Source of the DNA: Azolla caroliniana
Lineage: Eukaryota; Polypodiophyta
Assembly (NCBI GenBank): GCA_043228905.1
Contig: JBHGNT010000009.1
Location: 3,534,001-3,598,000, forward strand
Direction of reading: 5' to 3'
Length of the DNA: 64,000 bases
Part shown: piece by piece, positions 11,065-23,328 of the stretch
Position numbering within the stretch: position 1 is the stretch's first letter
How the letters are laid out: each line of letters opens with the position of its first letter
The notes under the pieces: model-generated
Databases searched by the model: none
The model's input: only the letters and a program-made list of their open reading frames with translations
What the model was told of the DNA's origin: nothing
Position numbers and translations under genes: made by a program

Positions 11065-12354
11065 TGAGACATAGAGCGAACACTATGACACCTTCCGACT
11101 CCATGAGCACCTCCAACTCGGAAGACATGTGGTTCGTCGATTCCGGCGCCTCACATCGCATGACATCCCACGAAGAGTGGTTCAATGACTTGCGTACACC
11201 GGATCGACCTAGCTTCATAGAGACGGGAGACGACACCACACATCCCATTCGGCACATCGGCAATGCCCCATTCGGGAAAGAAGGCGAGCAAACTTGCATC
11301 AAGAATGTCTTGCATGTGCCCACAATAACGAAGAATTTGGTCTCCGTCGGCCAAATTGTGGAGCAAGGCATGCAAGTCCGCTTCAACAACGAAGGTTGTT
11401 TCATCGAGAAAGATGGTTGACTCATAGCCAAGGGACGAAGAGACGGTCGAATGTTCATCCTCGATTCGAACGATGTGAAATCGGCAATATACGCTAAAGG
11501 TCTCAAAACCGAGACAAGCATCAAGTTGTGGCACAAAAGAATCGGCCACATAAACATCCAACGGGTTCGAGCAATGCAATTAACATGAATTGTCATCGAA
11601 CTTCTGGCATTCGAGTCGACCGAGTATGCGAAGCATGCCAACTCGGCAAACAACATTGACTCCCACTCCCGAAGGAGAGCTACGCAAGCAAAGGCCTCCT
11701 CGACAACATACATTCAGATATATGGGGACCGGCTCAAACGCCGATGATCGACATCTACGTCACCTTCATCGACGACTACTCGCACTACACGTGGATCTTC
11801 CCGATGAAGAAGAAGAGCAAAGTGTTCTCCCAGTTCCAAAAGCTCAAGGGCCAAGTCGAAAAAGAAACTGGTCAACACATTCGATGCCTACAATCGGACG
11901 GAGGAAATGAGTGCTTCTTCGATGAATTCACCTCCTACCTCCAAAGTGAAGGCATTCAGAGAGAATTCTTGTGCCGACACACACCCCAACAAAATGGAGT
12001 AGCCGAAAGGAAAAATCGGCAAATACTCGAGATAGCACATGCCGAATTTCTATGGGCCGAAGCGACATCCACGGTCGTCTATCTCATGAACAGGTGCAAC
12101 ACTAATGGAGTGCATGAGCTAACTCCATATGAGCTCCTCGTTGGAAGGAAGTCGATCCTATCACACCTCAAGGTGTTTGAAAGCATTGTGAATGTACGCA
12201 TCCCGAATGAACAACGACAGAAGCCCGACGCGAAGTCGGAGGAATGTATCCTCATAGGATACTCGTCTGAGAAGAAGGCATACAAGTGCTACAACCCTTC
12301 TACCCAAGCGGTTCGGGTAAGTCAAGACGTAGTCTTTGACGAGTCCACATCCTA
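11065..12354 (+). pseudogene. copia pol: protease and integrase
   Basis: The protease motif WFVDSGASH lies at about 11131-11157. The GAG-pre-integrase zone (KLWHKRIGHINI near 11524-11560) is followed by frame breaks. From 11744 a 203-codon open stretch covers the integrase core: FIDDYSHYTWIF (first Asp), SDGGNE (second Asp) and PQQNGVAERKNR (Glu), so the D-D-E triad is present. It ends with the C-terminal segment ECILIGYSSEKKAYKCY and a TAG at 12352-12354. Reading is not continuous from gag. Confidence 0.88.
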
Positions 12355-12991
12355 GTACGCACCAGATACAACTTCGACTCCGACTCCGCTCGACCCGGAA
12401 TCCACTGAACAAGAGGTAGAAGATGGAGATCGCTTTGAACACATGTTCGAAGAAAGTCTGATTACGACAAGACCTAGTGGGCCACAAGAACCCGCGCGCG
12501 ACCCAAGCACGTCGCGGCTAAGTACGAACTTGGACAAAGGCAAAGGTAAGATGCCCGAATACGAAGTTGACCACCCCAACGACAGTGATTCGGATGTGTC
12601 AGCTCCTTCACTAGACATTGAGTTTGGTGTACCCATCATGCAGACACTCGGAGTAAAGAAGGCGCTCACATCGGTGAGCGAAAAACTTCAACGTTCTTCT
12701 AGAGAAAAGAATCATGTCACTCGGCTCGGCTACAACGAGTACATGGCCCATCATTATGCCTTCGCAATGAAGGTAGCGGCCGAACAAGAGCCCGAGAGCT
12801 CTACAGAAGTGGCTCGTGACCCACGATGGGTGAAAGCAGTCAACCCAAGCCTTCGTCATAGGCTTGAGGGGGAGGAACCAAAACGATGCAGAAGCGACAC
12901 CGAAAGAGGCGTGGAAACTGACATCGAAAGCCAGACAACGCCGAAAGCAGAACCAGATGTCAAACGCCTCACACTTGAGCTTGAGGGGACG
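12355..12991 (+). pseudogene. copia pol remnant: linker joined to pol 3' end, RT/RNase H deleted
   Basis: A 184-codon frame (12443-12997) starts in the acidic, Ser/Pro-rich linker between integrase and RT and reaches the RT entry motif YMAHHYAFAMKVA ... DPRWVKAVN. It then continues into a charged tail (LRHRLEGEEPKR ... PDVKRLTLELEGTY) instead of the RT core. The YVDD catalytic region and RNase H are absent, so roughly 2 kb seems deleted compared with a normal copia pol. A purine tract (TTGAGGGGACG) precedes the LTR start at 12992 and serves as the polypurine tract. Confidence 0.75.
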
Positions 12992-13098
12992 TATTGAGAG
13001 ATCAAGCTCAACTTAGTTTAGTTAGTTAATCAACAATGTAACTTCGTGTCACCTAGATAGAATCTAGTTAGAAGTGTTGACTATAACGCCTGAAATAG
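12992..13098 (+). repeat. partial LTR (first ~107 bp of the original 3' LTR)
   Basis: It starts TATTGAGAGATC right after the polypurine tract and follows the LTR sequence to CCTGAAATAG, where homology stops. At two diagnostic places (AACTTCG and AGAAGTGTTG) it agrees with the 5' LTR at 9551, not with the full LTR at 13285. Confidence 0.85.
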
Positions 13099-13103
13099 TC
13101 AAC

Positions 13104-13284
13104 CCAGAAAGATATATGTGCTTGATTATAGATGGGATGGACCACAAGAAACTTGTTTGCCGCATTTTCGAAGGTTGCCCAAGGATGTTGGAGATGAATG
13201 GCTAGTGCATATGCACTTAGTAGGATGTCTTCTCTATTGTCAGACAATAAGGCCTCAAGTGTTCCTAACTTATCCAAATATCCA
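13104..13284 (+). repeat. captured fragment of transposase-like pseudogene
   Basis: This 181-bp segment is the reverse complement of 2849-3029. I could find only one substitution between them (CATATGC here, CATCTGC there), and both share the same frameshift after IDGMDHKK. In both places the segment ends in TATCCA directly against an LTR beginning TGTTGAG. It is not part of a copia element and was carried in with the adjoining LTR. Confidence 0.9.
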
Positions 13285-13723
13285 TGTTGAGAGATCAAGC
13301 TCAACTTAGTTTAGTTAGTTAGTCAACCATGTAATTTCGTAGTTACCTAGATAGAATCTAGTTAGAAGTATTGACTATAACGCCTTAAATAGGACATTGT
13401 ACTTAAGTGGGATATTCTAGATCCTCCACTCCCAAGTACATTTAATATAGGACTTACACCCTTGTACCTATATTCTCCTCACACATGTGCACCCTTGCAC
13501 ATGAGATCTATATATACCTCATTGTGGGTATTTTTGTATTTGATGATGATAATGCTAATTTAATATAGAGTTAATCATCCCCCATCTTGTGTTGTTCATA
13601 AGCGTATCTTCCTCTCTCTCTTCCTCTCACACACACACACACATATCATATAATCTTCCACGCTTAACTTAATCACATAATTAGGTACTAATTAACCCGT
13701 AGTTAATCACCTAATTATTAACA
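13285..13723 (+). repeat. copia 3' LTR (439 bp), mosaic
   Basis: TG...CA ends are intact and GATTG follows. Its first ~230 bp shares variants with the minus-strand LTR (AATTTCG, AGAAGTATTG, GACATTGTAC, GTACCTAT, GCACCCTTGCACATGAGATC). Its later part shares variants with the 5' LTR (CCTCATTGTGGG, CTTAACTTAATC, TTAACCCGTAG). The switch lies between about 13507 and 13518. Confidence 0.88.
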
Positions 13724-13728
13724 GATTG

Positions 13729-16700
13729 TATAATACTTTGTATTTGTAACTAAAAACTTGTAACCCTAAACTTTTTTGTACTATAAGATTTTTTTTGTTT
13801 GAGTACCATTTCTTTACACTATTCGATTGGTGTCTCGAACTTTAAGTGTCTATTATATGTTTGCAAAGGTTGACTTGTAAAGTATGTGATTAAGTATAAT
13901 TTTCATTGATAGAAGATGATGAACTATCCATAGTATGACAAATGTTGGTTCTGATTGTTTCTTGATTAATATAATTGAATTTAGCTTTATTGTATGATCT
14001 ATGTTGTCTTTAATCTTGGTTATTGAGTTTCTAGTAAACACAATAATATTAAGTCAACGTTGATGCTCACTTGATAATACATTCACGTTGTTAATGTATG
14101 ATCAGGATATAATGTTCGTAGTAGTTTTTGGGCATGTGTGGTATATCATGCGATATTCATTTGTGAATATGTTTCTAATTATATCCAAAAATCTTATTTA
14201 CTAATTCAATATAACAATCTTTATAGGCTTTAGAGACAAATATAGCAACAAAATTGCATTTCTAATTTTGTTAAGGTGGATTTGAATGCAACATTATGTA
14301 CAATGAAGCATATTGCAATTATGGTGGGGATGCATTCCCATAATCTAACCTAAGAGTCGCATAAATATGTGTATGAATTGAGAAAATATAGGTTAAATTT
14401 GAAATCTTGATAATAGTAACTGTATTTTTTAGTGATGTTTTTAAAAGTCGTGTGCGCATGCGTGATACATTCTTGAAAGTTTGTTCAAAAATATAATTCT
14501 TGACATCTCATGTATTTATCAATAAAGGAATGTGACATATTACCTATTCTAAATGACTCGATGTTTCGGCCTTTTCCTTCAGATTTCTTCCTCTTCTTAT
14601 ACCAACGTTGTATATTCCAAGATCCCTCTTATACCACTTGTTGGTGCTAGTATGGTGTCTAATCTACTACTATTGTGTAGTCTTATGTGAAATGTGTATG
14701 TTGATCTTGTTGAGGAACATCAAGCATAGAGTAAGCGTGCGAACCTATGTAGTATCTAGAATACAGTATGCACAAAGAGCATTCATAAAGAAAGAGAGAG
14801 ACACAATTACATAGGTAGTTAGGTCAAAGCGACGTTCATTATTTTGCATCATGTGTACGAGGAAGTTTCTCCAATTAATACATGAATGGGCTTTACCCTA
14901 ACTCCAAGGTGAGTACACACATAGACATATAATGATCAGGATGGAGTATGACCTTTTAGTTTAACAAGCAGTAATGACCGATTGTAGCGACGGTACAAAC
15001 AGAGGCAATAAGGGGCGATTGCGGCAAAAATACTTACAGAGGCGGTCAGGCGCGATTCCAACAACAATACTTACAAAGGTGGATAGAAACATGTATGAGT
15101 GAAGGACTGTTACAGAGGAATAATGAGTGAGGAACAATACCCAACACGTTGCCAATGTGATTGATCATGCATAATGGGGCATTGAATCCACCTAGGAATT
15201 TGCCATAAATTAAACCCTCTAGTATTACTATTTGTGGTACACATTTAATTCTAACTTTATTTAAGATCAGATTTTTATCATCCCAAAAATTGTCAAACAA
15301 TTGAATTGCATTAAGCTTTTTACATAGTTAATTAGTTATGTTAAGGACATAGCTTATTGTTCCCATTCCCATGCTTTCACCCATAATTGAGTGCGTTAAC
15401 AAAGGCTGTTGAGAGTAATTGGATCGACAAAAGTTACTTATTGAAGTTTGTCAACTCATTGAAGACAATAACCGAACTTCGAATACTTTTCATTGGTAAC
15501 ATATAGGGTAGAAATCAATGTTTATAGTAATATATTTTGTTTAATGCACATCAACCCAATTTTAGTAACTCTTGAGCTATAAAAGGTCGTTTTTAGCTCA
15601 TTGTTTGCATGGTCTAAGGAATTAAAGGAGTAAGGAAGAGAGAGACCTCACTAATTTGAATTACAAACTTGATTAATGAAACTTCTCCTTTGATGAATTG
15701 TGTTCAACATACGAAGAGACCTAGTAATGAGATGTTGGCTATGAGCAAAGAGACCTAGTGGTGAGAAGTGAAGGTGTGATGTGACCAATTGGTGAAAAAA
15801 TACCTAGGTGCGAAGAGATCTGGTACTGAGATGAGATTATAGGAGAGAAGTGAGTTAGGAGTGAATTGAGCAAGGAAAAAAAAGGAGTGCCTATAGTGAA
15901 ACGTGAGGCTATTCGATAGAATAAGATTGAACAAGGAATATCAAACATTTATTCTAGTTCAAATCCCTCATGGTTTCGTGACCACACTTTCACACACATA
16001 TACACATTTTCCCAACAACATTATCATGCTTTAACCAATTAATTAAAAGTATTTGAGTAGATAAGTACGTAGGGTTTGCCAAAGTAAACTAGTCACTCCA
16101 TCAATACACTTGAAGGTGTGTGACATACACTTTCACTCGTCTGCCAACAATAGGGCTAATTTTCACCCAAACCACTTTGGCAATGAACCTTCGAAGAAAT
16201 ACCCATCTTTATAATTAAATAAGTAGGACAACTATTTTACGTGACAGTTAGACAATCATTCTTTCTTCATCAAGAATCAAGATGAGAGAGATTGGTTAAC
16301 ATAGTAAAGTATTTTGTTTGACCTCCTAAAGCTCCCTATTTCAAGCTCGTGGTGAATTTCACCCGCAAATACCATGAAGCAATGCTTCCTTTCAAAGAGA
16401 TTGGACACAATTCCAAGAATTTGGAATTAAAAATAACTACTATAAAGATTAATCGTGATTGTTATTTTCTATTTGATTTTAGATACCTACAATGGTGACA
16501 TGAATTATGTAATTGATTATTGAACGTGGATGACAAAGATGAATTGATTATATAAATTACACATATATAAAGTGATCATTCACATGGCACTATTAGAGTT
16601 GATCAAATACTTCTAGATAAAAAAAGGTGTGTTCACATGTGATGTTATATTTAGAGTATACATATCTCACGGTAAAAATTAAACGCCACTTTAAAGGAAT

Positions 16701-18608
16701 AAAACCATTTGTTTGTGATCTAGATGAGTTCAAACTTCAAACTATAAATTATGAAGAGGTTTTATATGAAGAAGCCATCATCAAACCAATTTTACGGAAA
16801 AAAAAGAATGTTAAATTACATGAACTCAATATCTTATCAAAGAATCTAGTTATATACTATATAAAAGAGAGAAATACAAATTATCTCCTTTTCAATCAAA
16901 TCTCCAATATATTAGACTTTTGCCTTAACTTATGCTAGATTATTTCTAGTTAACCTACTTCAACGTTGTTAAATGCCTACGAGTGTGAGCACAAAAAAGC
17001 TAGGTTGGTGTCTCAAGAGCAAGTAGGTGTAAAACAATGACTCCTAGGATGTGGCATGGATATCCTTCTCCTCGTCTCAAGGAAGAAGCACAAGATCCAT
17101 CTCCTACAACGTTCATGCAGTACCTTCCCTAGATCTATGAATTATCTCATGAGCTTTCTTCACACTTTGGCGAATAATGTAATGCCTTGTTCTTATCGTG
17201 TCATGATATGGAAATCCTGACACATTGGGCTTCCTATGCTACAATTTTCAGGATCCATTGATGAGTTGGGCTAAGTTGTGATCCCCTTTTTGCAAAATAA
17301 AAATATACCTCCTTTCCATATTGTGCTTCATTTATACATTGTGCTTCATTTCTACATAACTTTATCATTGTCATCGTTTTCAAATGAAGAGCAAGGGCAC
17401 ATTTTATACCCGATCGTAAAGTAAAGGGTGTTTGAAGCTGAAATTTGTCATTAATATATATATATTACATATTCTTGCATGTGCTACATTTTCACATTAC
17501 ACTCTAAAAACGTGTGGGACTTACATGATCATTTCTTCCTTGCTCATTGATGCCTATGGTGAATTCAAGACAAATAACCAAAAGAGGCATGGTGGGTTAG
17601 TTAAGTGTCATATATATAATAATATATCTAAACTAGATTATGGGAGAGCAAGTTTTGCACCATAGAAGTCAAGTCTGTTATTGTAAAATATGTAGAGGTT
17701 TTTGTCTTTTTCCTATTAGTCGAACATTAATTTCTTATGATATCCATAGAATTTACATGGAGTAGCTTTGTTGTAGAATTTCATGCACCACAAAATATGG
17801 CCAATGCATGATGGAGCTATAGCATGCAAAATATGGCAAATATTTTGCTTTTCATTTTAATGCAACGTACCCTGAACATTACTTGTTGTAAATTTCATTT
17901 TAATGATTAGGCCATATTCATTTCCATATGTTGATCATCCCCCCCGAATGGTACATGCTTGTAATTATGGGCAAGGAAAATGTTATCATTTTCACGACCT
18001 CATGTTGTGGTAAAAGTGTCAATCCTAATTTTATTAAACGAATATTGTAGTTACAATATGCCAAATGTGCACACTCTATATTGCATGATCTCAAACTAAT
18101 ACTCAAGTTGTCTTTTATAATGCAAAGGTACCATTATGAGTCATTGTGTTTTGGGAAACATATCAATCTAAATATTATAAAGTTATGTTTCTACTAGAGC
18201 AAGTTGTTGATGTACACTATCACAAACTAAATTATGCTGAAGTTGAGCCATTTTTTGGGAGCAAACATTTAAAGGAAGATATCTATTGTGGGGTGTCTCT
18301 TATCTTTTTCTACGACACAATGTTAATTGTATTCCTAAATATCTATAATTATATGGAGCATCTACTTGTTCGATGTCATACAAAACTAATTGGAGGCATT
18401 GTAACATTAGAGCAAACTTTACTTATGTCAATGATCATTTTCTTTAAATAAGTGATATTAATGAAACATCCTCATATTTGCTCCACATGGTTACAAGATC
18501 AATACATTTGGTGACATAAATCCTAGTAACAATGGCTTTGGAATACATTACTTGTAATAATAATTTATGGATGAAAATGTGGAGTCACCATATGAGAAGG
18601 ATAAATTA
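13729..18608. other. gene-poor AT-rich stretch
   Basis: About 4.9 kb without a recognisable gene. The largest frame (16627-16938, 103 codons, Lys/Ile/Asn-rich) has the composition of AT-rich chance sequence and no motif. A short GC-richer patch near 14985-15065 repeats ATACTTACA(G/A)AGG. AT-rich low-complexity sequence fills the rest. Confidence 0.45.
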
Positions 18609-18916
18609 CACATGGGATTGCAAAATTGTGGTACTATGTGAATAATTGAATAAATGTTGAAAAACAAATAATATAACAATCAACCTAACAGGCAAGTAAC
18701 ATGGTGACATGGATACTTGTAGTTTACTTGAAGAAAGGTCATTCAATGAGTTTGTAGTTGTCGCACATGGGACAAAAAAATTGTGGTATGTGAGTTAATT
18801 GAATAAATATTGAAAAACAAATAATATCACGATCGACCTAAGGGGAGAGTAACATGGTGACATGGATACTTGTAGTTTACTTGAAGAAAGGTCATTTAAT
18901 GAGTTTGTAGTTGTTG
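18609..18916 (-). repeat. ~155-bp tandem duplication across the 3' end of the XTH gene
   Basis: Unit 1 (about 18609-18761) and unit 2 (about 18765-18916) share ATTGTGG, AAAAACAAATAATAT and a long identical run around GGTGACATGGATACTTGTAG. Unit 2 encodes the last ~40 residues of XTH and its stop codon. On the minus strand unit 1 stays open through the same segment ([15 protein letters not shown] ... VILFVFQHLFN) and then goes on to a later stop. Confidence 0.85.
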
Positions 18917-20393
18917 GTGGTAGATTGCTAAAATTTGGAGGCATTGTTCCAATTGTATTGGGAGAGCCATCGGAGGATGAGGGGCTGCTAGAGGGACTAG
19001 AAGTAGGAGCAAGAGGTGATTCTGGCAAAGTTGCAGTTGTAGTTATATAAAAACACTCAGTTGGCGTCACATTGTACCTTGTTTTATCCCAACAATAATC
19101 GTATATCATCCAATTCTCTCTAACCCATTTCAATTGAGAGATTTGGTTTGCATTTAAGGCCATGTAAGAACCTTGATTCCACCACCTTGTCGATGCACAT
19201 GTTGAGGTAGCACCACCACTACATGCATCAAACGAGAAGTCGGTGTACGAAGCTGTGAAAGGTGCATACATCCAATTGATCTTTACTCTGCCTCCCTCTG
19301 TAGCCCAACTATCACCATTCCATATAGTACCATACAAACTCATTGGTCGACTTCTCATGTAAGGCACCCCGGTCGTGGCTTCTATGTTTGGAAACACCCT
19401 GATGGGAACTTCATCAATGAGAAACCTGGGCACACATTGAGATGATCAACACCTTAGTGGGGTGCAATTAGGGATGCATCATTTTATAGAATACAATTAG
19501 TACTCAAAGAAGAGAAATGTAAGTTTTCAATTATATGAGACAACTCACACAATGTGGTATTGGTTCCAAAGGAAAGAGTAGTCATGGAAGTCCGATGTGG
19601 GGTCAAACCAAAGGAAGATGCGTTGCTCATGGCCACCAATGCCATTCACAAAGTGATTTGTTTGCATGATGATTGGCTCCCCCGTCACATTACCCAAAAA
19701 CTCAAAATCCAATTCGTCATGATCCAGCCCTAATGATGAAAACTGCACTTTATTTTCAATTTATTATTTCTCATGGCATCACAAAGTCCCTTGCTCATCC
19801 GTATAAGTCAAATATTATACATCACATATCGCATATCATAGTAATTAGGTCTTAGAAAACTACTCACGTAAAAAGTCGTCACTACCCCTGCGGAATTGCC
19901 TGCTTGTAGCTTAATTTTCATGTTGAACATCCCGAACAAGTACTCATCATAGGATTTGAACCCAGAACCTAAGTGAGATGAAAGCACGCACATGCACATA
20001 AATAACTAGCCCATTGATTATGATTGTACATCAAATTAGGGAATAATTAATATTGTGGTCTAAGTGATTAGGAATATCAAATCTAAATGAGTCACAAATA
20101 ATAAGTTTTCTACCTGCTGACTCATCGAGTGAGAGCAAAATCTCTTGTCCATTATTCCGGAATTGGGCTTCCACTACTCCATCTGTTGAGCTTTGCAATT
20201 CAAAGTGAGGCATAAGGTCTACTAGTTCAACAATTGTGGTGTTGATCCCATCCGTTGCCACCATCGTGCCTTGCATTATGACATTAGACACTCCTACAAA
20301 GACCATGAGGAGTAACATTGAGTTATACAACAGATTGCTCTTAATAATAAGCATGAAGTCAAACAACATTTCATGCACATAATCGGTAATCAT
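18795..20393 (-). CDS. XTH: xyloglucan endotransglucosylase/hydrolase with Ser/Pro/Thr-rich and hydrophobic C-terminal tail
   Basis: This is a GH16 enzyme of the cell wall that cuts and rejoins xyloglucan. Exons are 20393-20114, 19968-19868, 19742-19549 and 19425-18795. Junctions keep frame and give 401 codons before TAA. The catalytic motif HDELDFEF is at residues 135-142, with nucleophile Glu137 and acid/base Glu141, followed by an N-glycosylation site (Asn145-Val-Thr), as in XTHs. [28 protein letters not shown] and [10 protein letters not shown] also match, and paired cysteines occur in the C-terminal region. The first exon offers several Met starts before a hydrophobic signal peptide ([11 protein letters not shown] is a likely one), so the mature N-terminus is uncertain. 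After the usual XTH end ([17 protein letters not shown]) there are about 85 extra residues: a Ser/Pro/Thr-rich spacer, then a hydrophobic end ([14 protein letters not shown]), which could be a GPI-anchor signal. Such a tail is unusual for XTH. Confidence 0.93.
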
Positions 20394-23328
20394 AACACTC
20401 TTAAGTAATTAGTATAGTCATTGTGTGCAGGGTCTCATATATATCACAAGGAACTTTCCCATATATTATTATGAAAATGCTTTAAAAGGTGTTGTCCAAG
20501 TTGTACATATTTAATCATTTCATTACCACATGATCATCATGCATGGTTAGTTGGACACTTTAGAATACTCTTCTAGTTCTTTTTGCAAATCCCTATGAAT
20601 ATGAATGCCTTGGACTTTGTTCCAAAACAACTCATCTTAATGTAATGGTCTCACTCTCGGCATTCCTAATTCAAAGTTGTGTGTGTATGTGTGTATTAGA
20701 AACTTTCATCAAACTGATGATCATGTTCATTTTAATCGATTGTTAAGCATCAACTTAAAGTGTACCTCCCTAGCCTAATTTAAGGAATCTTGCACCAAAG
20801 CTATTCTCACCATGTTTTGCATGTAATCATTTTAACAAACATAATAAGGATTATGTCCCTTCAAGATGTAAACTTTTTAGGTTGGGGCTACCTCTTGAGC
20901 ATTAACAAGCAAGGATTAAGACAAGCTCATTTCTCATTATTTTGTTCATATTATAATGGTAGTTCATAATGTGGTGCATTTTAGTTGAAAGTTACAAACT
21001 AATGTTGTTTCCCTACGATTGAGCCACCTCGACACTTGTTGCTCTCCCTTCTATGGTCTTCACTTATACTCAAGTTATAGGAAACGACATATTCATGTTT
21101 TTTTATCAATAAAGCTTTGTCTTTTGTAAGGCAATGATATCATTTTCAACCCTTAGAGTTGGTTCTTAGAAGTGGATTCATAAAGTCAATTCTTTTAGAA
21201 GTAATTGGTAGTGTTAGCATGATCTTGCCCTAAAACATGGCTTTGGAAAAGTGTAATTTCTTGTGGAGTGCATTTACAAACAAAGGCTATATTTGTGAAA
21301 TTTATTTGTTCGTAGACATTTGCCTTCTATCCATGTCAATTTCAATTGCATTTAGGTGAACAACAATTCTCTTTAAATAAAACATTCTAAATTTGTGTGC
21401 GATACTAATCATCTTTCTAGAAATCAACAAATTTGATTTCATATACAATAATCAAAATGGGAGTGACATTTTTACCGTTTCATTTTGAAATAAATGGATG
21501 ATGCTAACGATAGATATAGCCCATCAATTACAAGAAAGATAAATTGTTCTTTCATGAAAAATCCAAGACAATGTAGAAGCTCATGTAGATCGTGAATTTG
21601 CTCATGAGGTATTAACAAACCATTAGAGCAGCAATGGGGGTATACACCCACATATCCCCATATGTAGCCAAGGATATGTATAATGAAAGACACATAACAC
21701 TTGTAGTCGTAGAGTAACCACAAAGCATTTCTAGTTTCGTAGGAATTTAATTAATCTCTCTTTTCTATTTCTATGTTTTTATGAGCATTTCCTTTTAAGG
21801 GGCATGTGGCATGCTAGTGTTCATTTGGTGTATATAGTGGACAATAGGCCAAAATGAATTTTGTGAAGCTATTATTTAGGAGCAATTTAGTATTATGGAA
21901 ATATGCCAATGTCAACGTTGTAAAGCCATTTTTAGGAGTAAACTATTAGTATGTACGATTCCAAATGAAACCGTGATTTATTTTCATAATAAAAAGCAAC
22001 ATCAAACCCGTTGTTCAGTACATAGTTCAAACCACAACCTTAATGGTTAAAGAGACACGGTTACCACTGCATAACTTTGTTCATATATTTTAGGTTCTAT
22101 TGCGGATAATAAATTAATATCTTGGATCTATAGACAAGTGTCACAACGTCTAAAGTCTTGCCAGCAATATATAAGTGCAATACTTTCATGTTGTTCCACT
22201 ACCCATATAGTGTAGTGTAGTTAGCGGGTGACCATACTCCATTGTCACACGCATTGTAAGTATCGTTTTTCACACACATTTATTAATATAATTGTGTGTT
22301 TTCACAGAGAGAGAGAGAGAGAGAGAGATCGTATTTAAGGAGGAAAACATTGAAATGTGGAAGCATGTATATGAGGCCTAGGTTGAAACGCAAGTGTCTG
22401 TACAACTGGATCAATTTATTATTGCAAATACGTAATATCGTGGATTTAAAATTCTAGAAATATAACTTGGTAGGTATATCGATCAAACTTACAACAACAA
22501 CAATCAAATTCTCCTTTTGATAGGTATATTGATTCCCCACCTTCCTACAAAATTGTTTTTTTTTTCCAAAAAACCACTACTTCGCATTAGTTAGCAAATA
22601 GAATACAACAAAGTTTATCCAAATCCACAATGGGATCAACATATACAACTTGGAGAAACAACTCCAAAACTATCAACCAAAAACAACAAAAAAACTCAAT
22701 CGATCCTTAACTCAAGCAAAATTGAATTAAACCCTATTTTACCCCGACTCTACAACTCCCTGACGCACGTTTGTGTCAGCTATACATACATAATTCCTAC
22801 AATATTGTTTTCACATTATCCCAACAATAGACTTAACCATTTTCGATCTCTCTCTCTCTCTCTCTCTCTCTCTTATCTCTGTGCCCTTGTAAACTTTGCC
22901 TCTTGACACTTCAAATGGTTAATGTGTGTGTAAGTTTCTCATCTGAGTTCATGCACTTTCATTTATATTGATTTATCAACATATACACTTAGCATATGAT
23001 TTTACTAGCTCAATTGTACAATCACATGAGAGAGGAAGAAAAGTACATGAGAGAGGAAGAAAAGTACGGAGGGGAGATTTGACCAAAAGAGGACAAAACA
23101 AGTTTGATCATTCTCCTACCTTCCTTATATCACATGCTTGGTGTGTTTGAAGGAATACTTGAACCATTCAAGATGGCCCACACTTTGGAGAGTCCTGAAA
23201 GTGCAGGAACTCACGAGGGAGTAGCCGAAAAAGGAAAAACCAAAGGAGAAGCAACTTGCCCACACACATGTAATAATATATATATATCTATATCATGCAT
23301 TTAAGGAAAGGGGGGCATGATGGATATG
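20394..23328. other. gene-poor stretch upstream of XTH
   Basis: No coding signal recognised over about 2.9 kb. It contains a (GA)n run at about 22304-22328 and a (CT)n run at about 22849-22873. A duplicated GAGAGAGGAAGAAAAGTAC unit occurs near 23030-23070. The XTH promoter should lie just above 20394, but I cannot name a convincing TATA box. Confidence 0.4.

Larger units (their letters stand above)
9551..13723 (+). mobile_element. Ty1/copia retrotransposon lacking reverse transcriptase, with chimeric 3' end
   Basis: The element is 4173 bp long. A 5' LTR (9551-9987) is followed by a PBS, gag, protease, an integrase with its catalytic residues visible, and then an abrupt jump from the start of the RT region (DPRWVKAV) to the 3' end of pol. 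Reverse transcriptase and RNase H are therefore missing. Target-site duplication GATTG flanks it at 9546-9550 and 13724-13728. The 3' end holds a partial LTR (12992-13098), a captured non-element segment (13104-13284) and a full LTR (13285-13723). Order gag-PR-IN identifies Ty1/copia. Several frame breaks mean it cannot supply its own proteins. Confidence 0.93.

Noticed and set aside
16627-16938. 103-codon plus-strand frame
   Set aside because: Composition is that of AT-rich non-coding DNA and no domain or homologue is recognisable.
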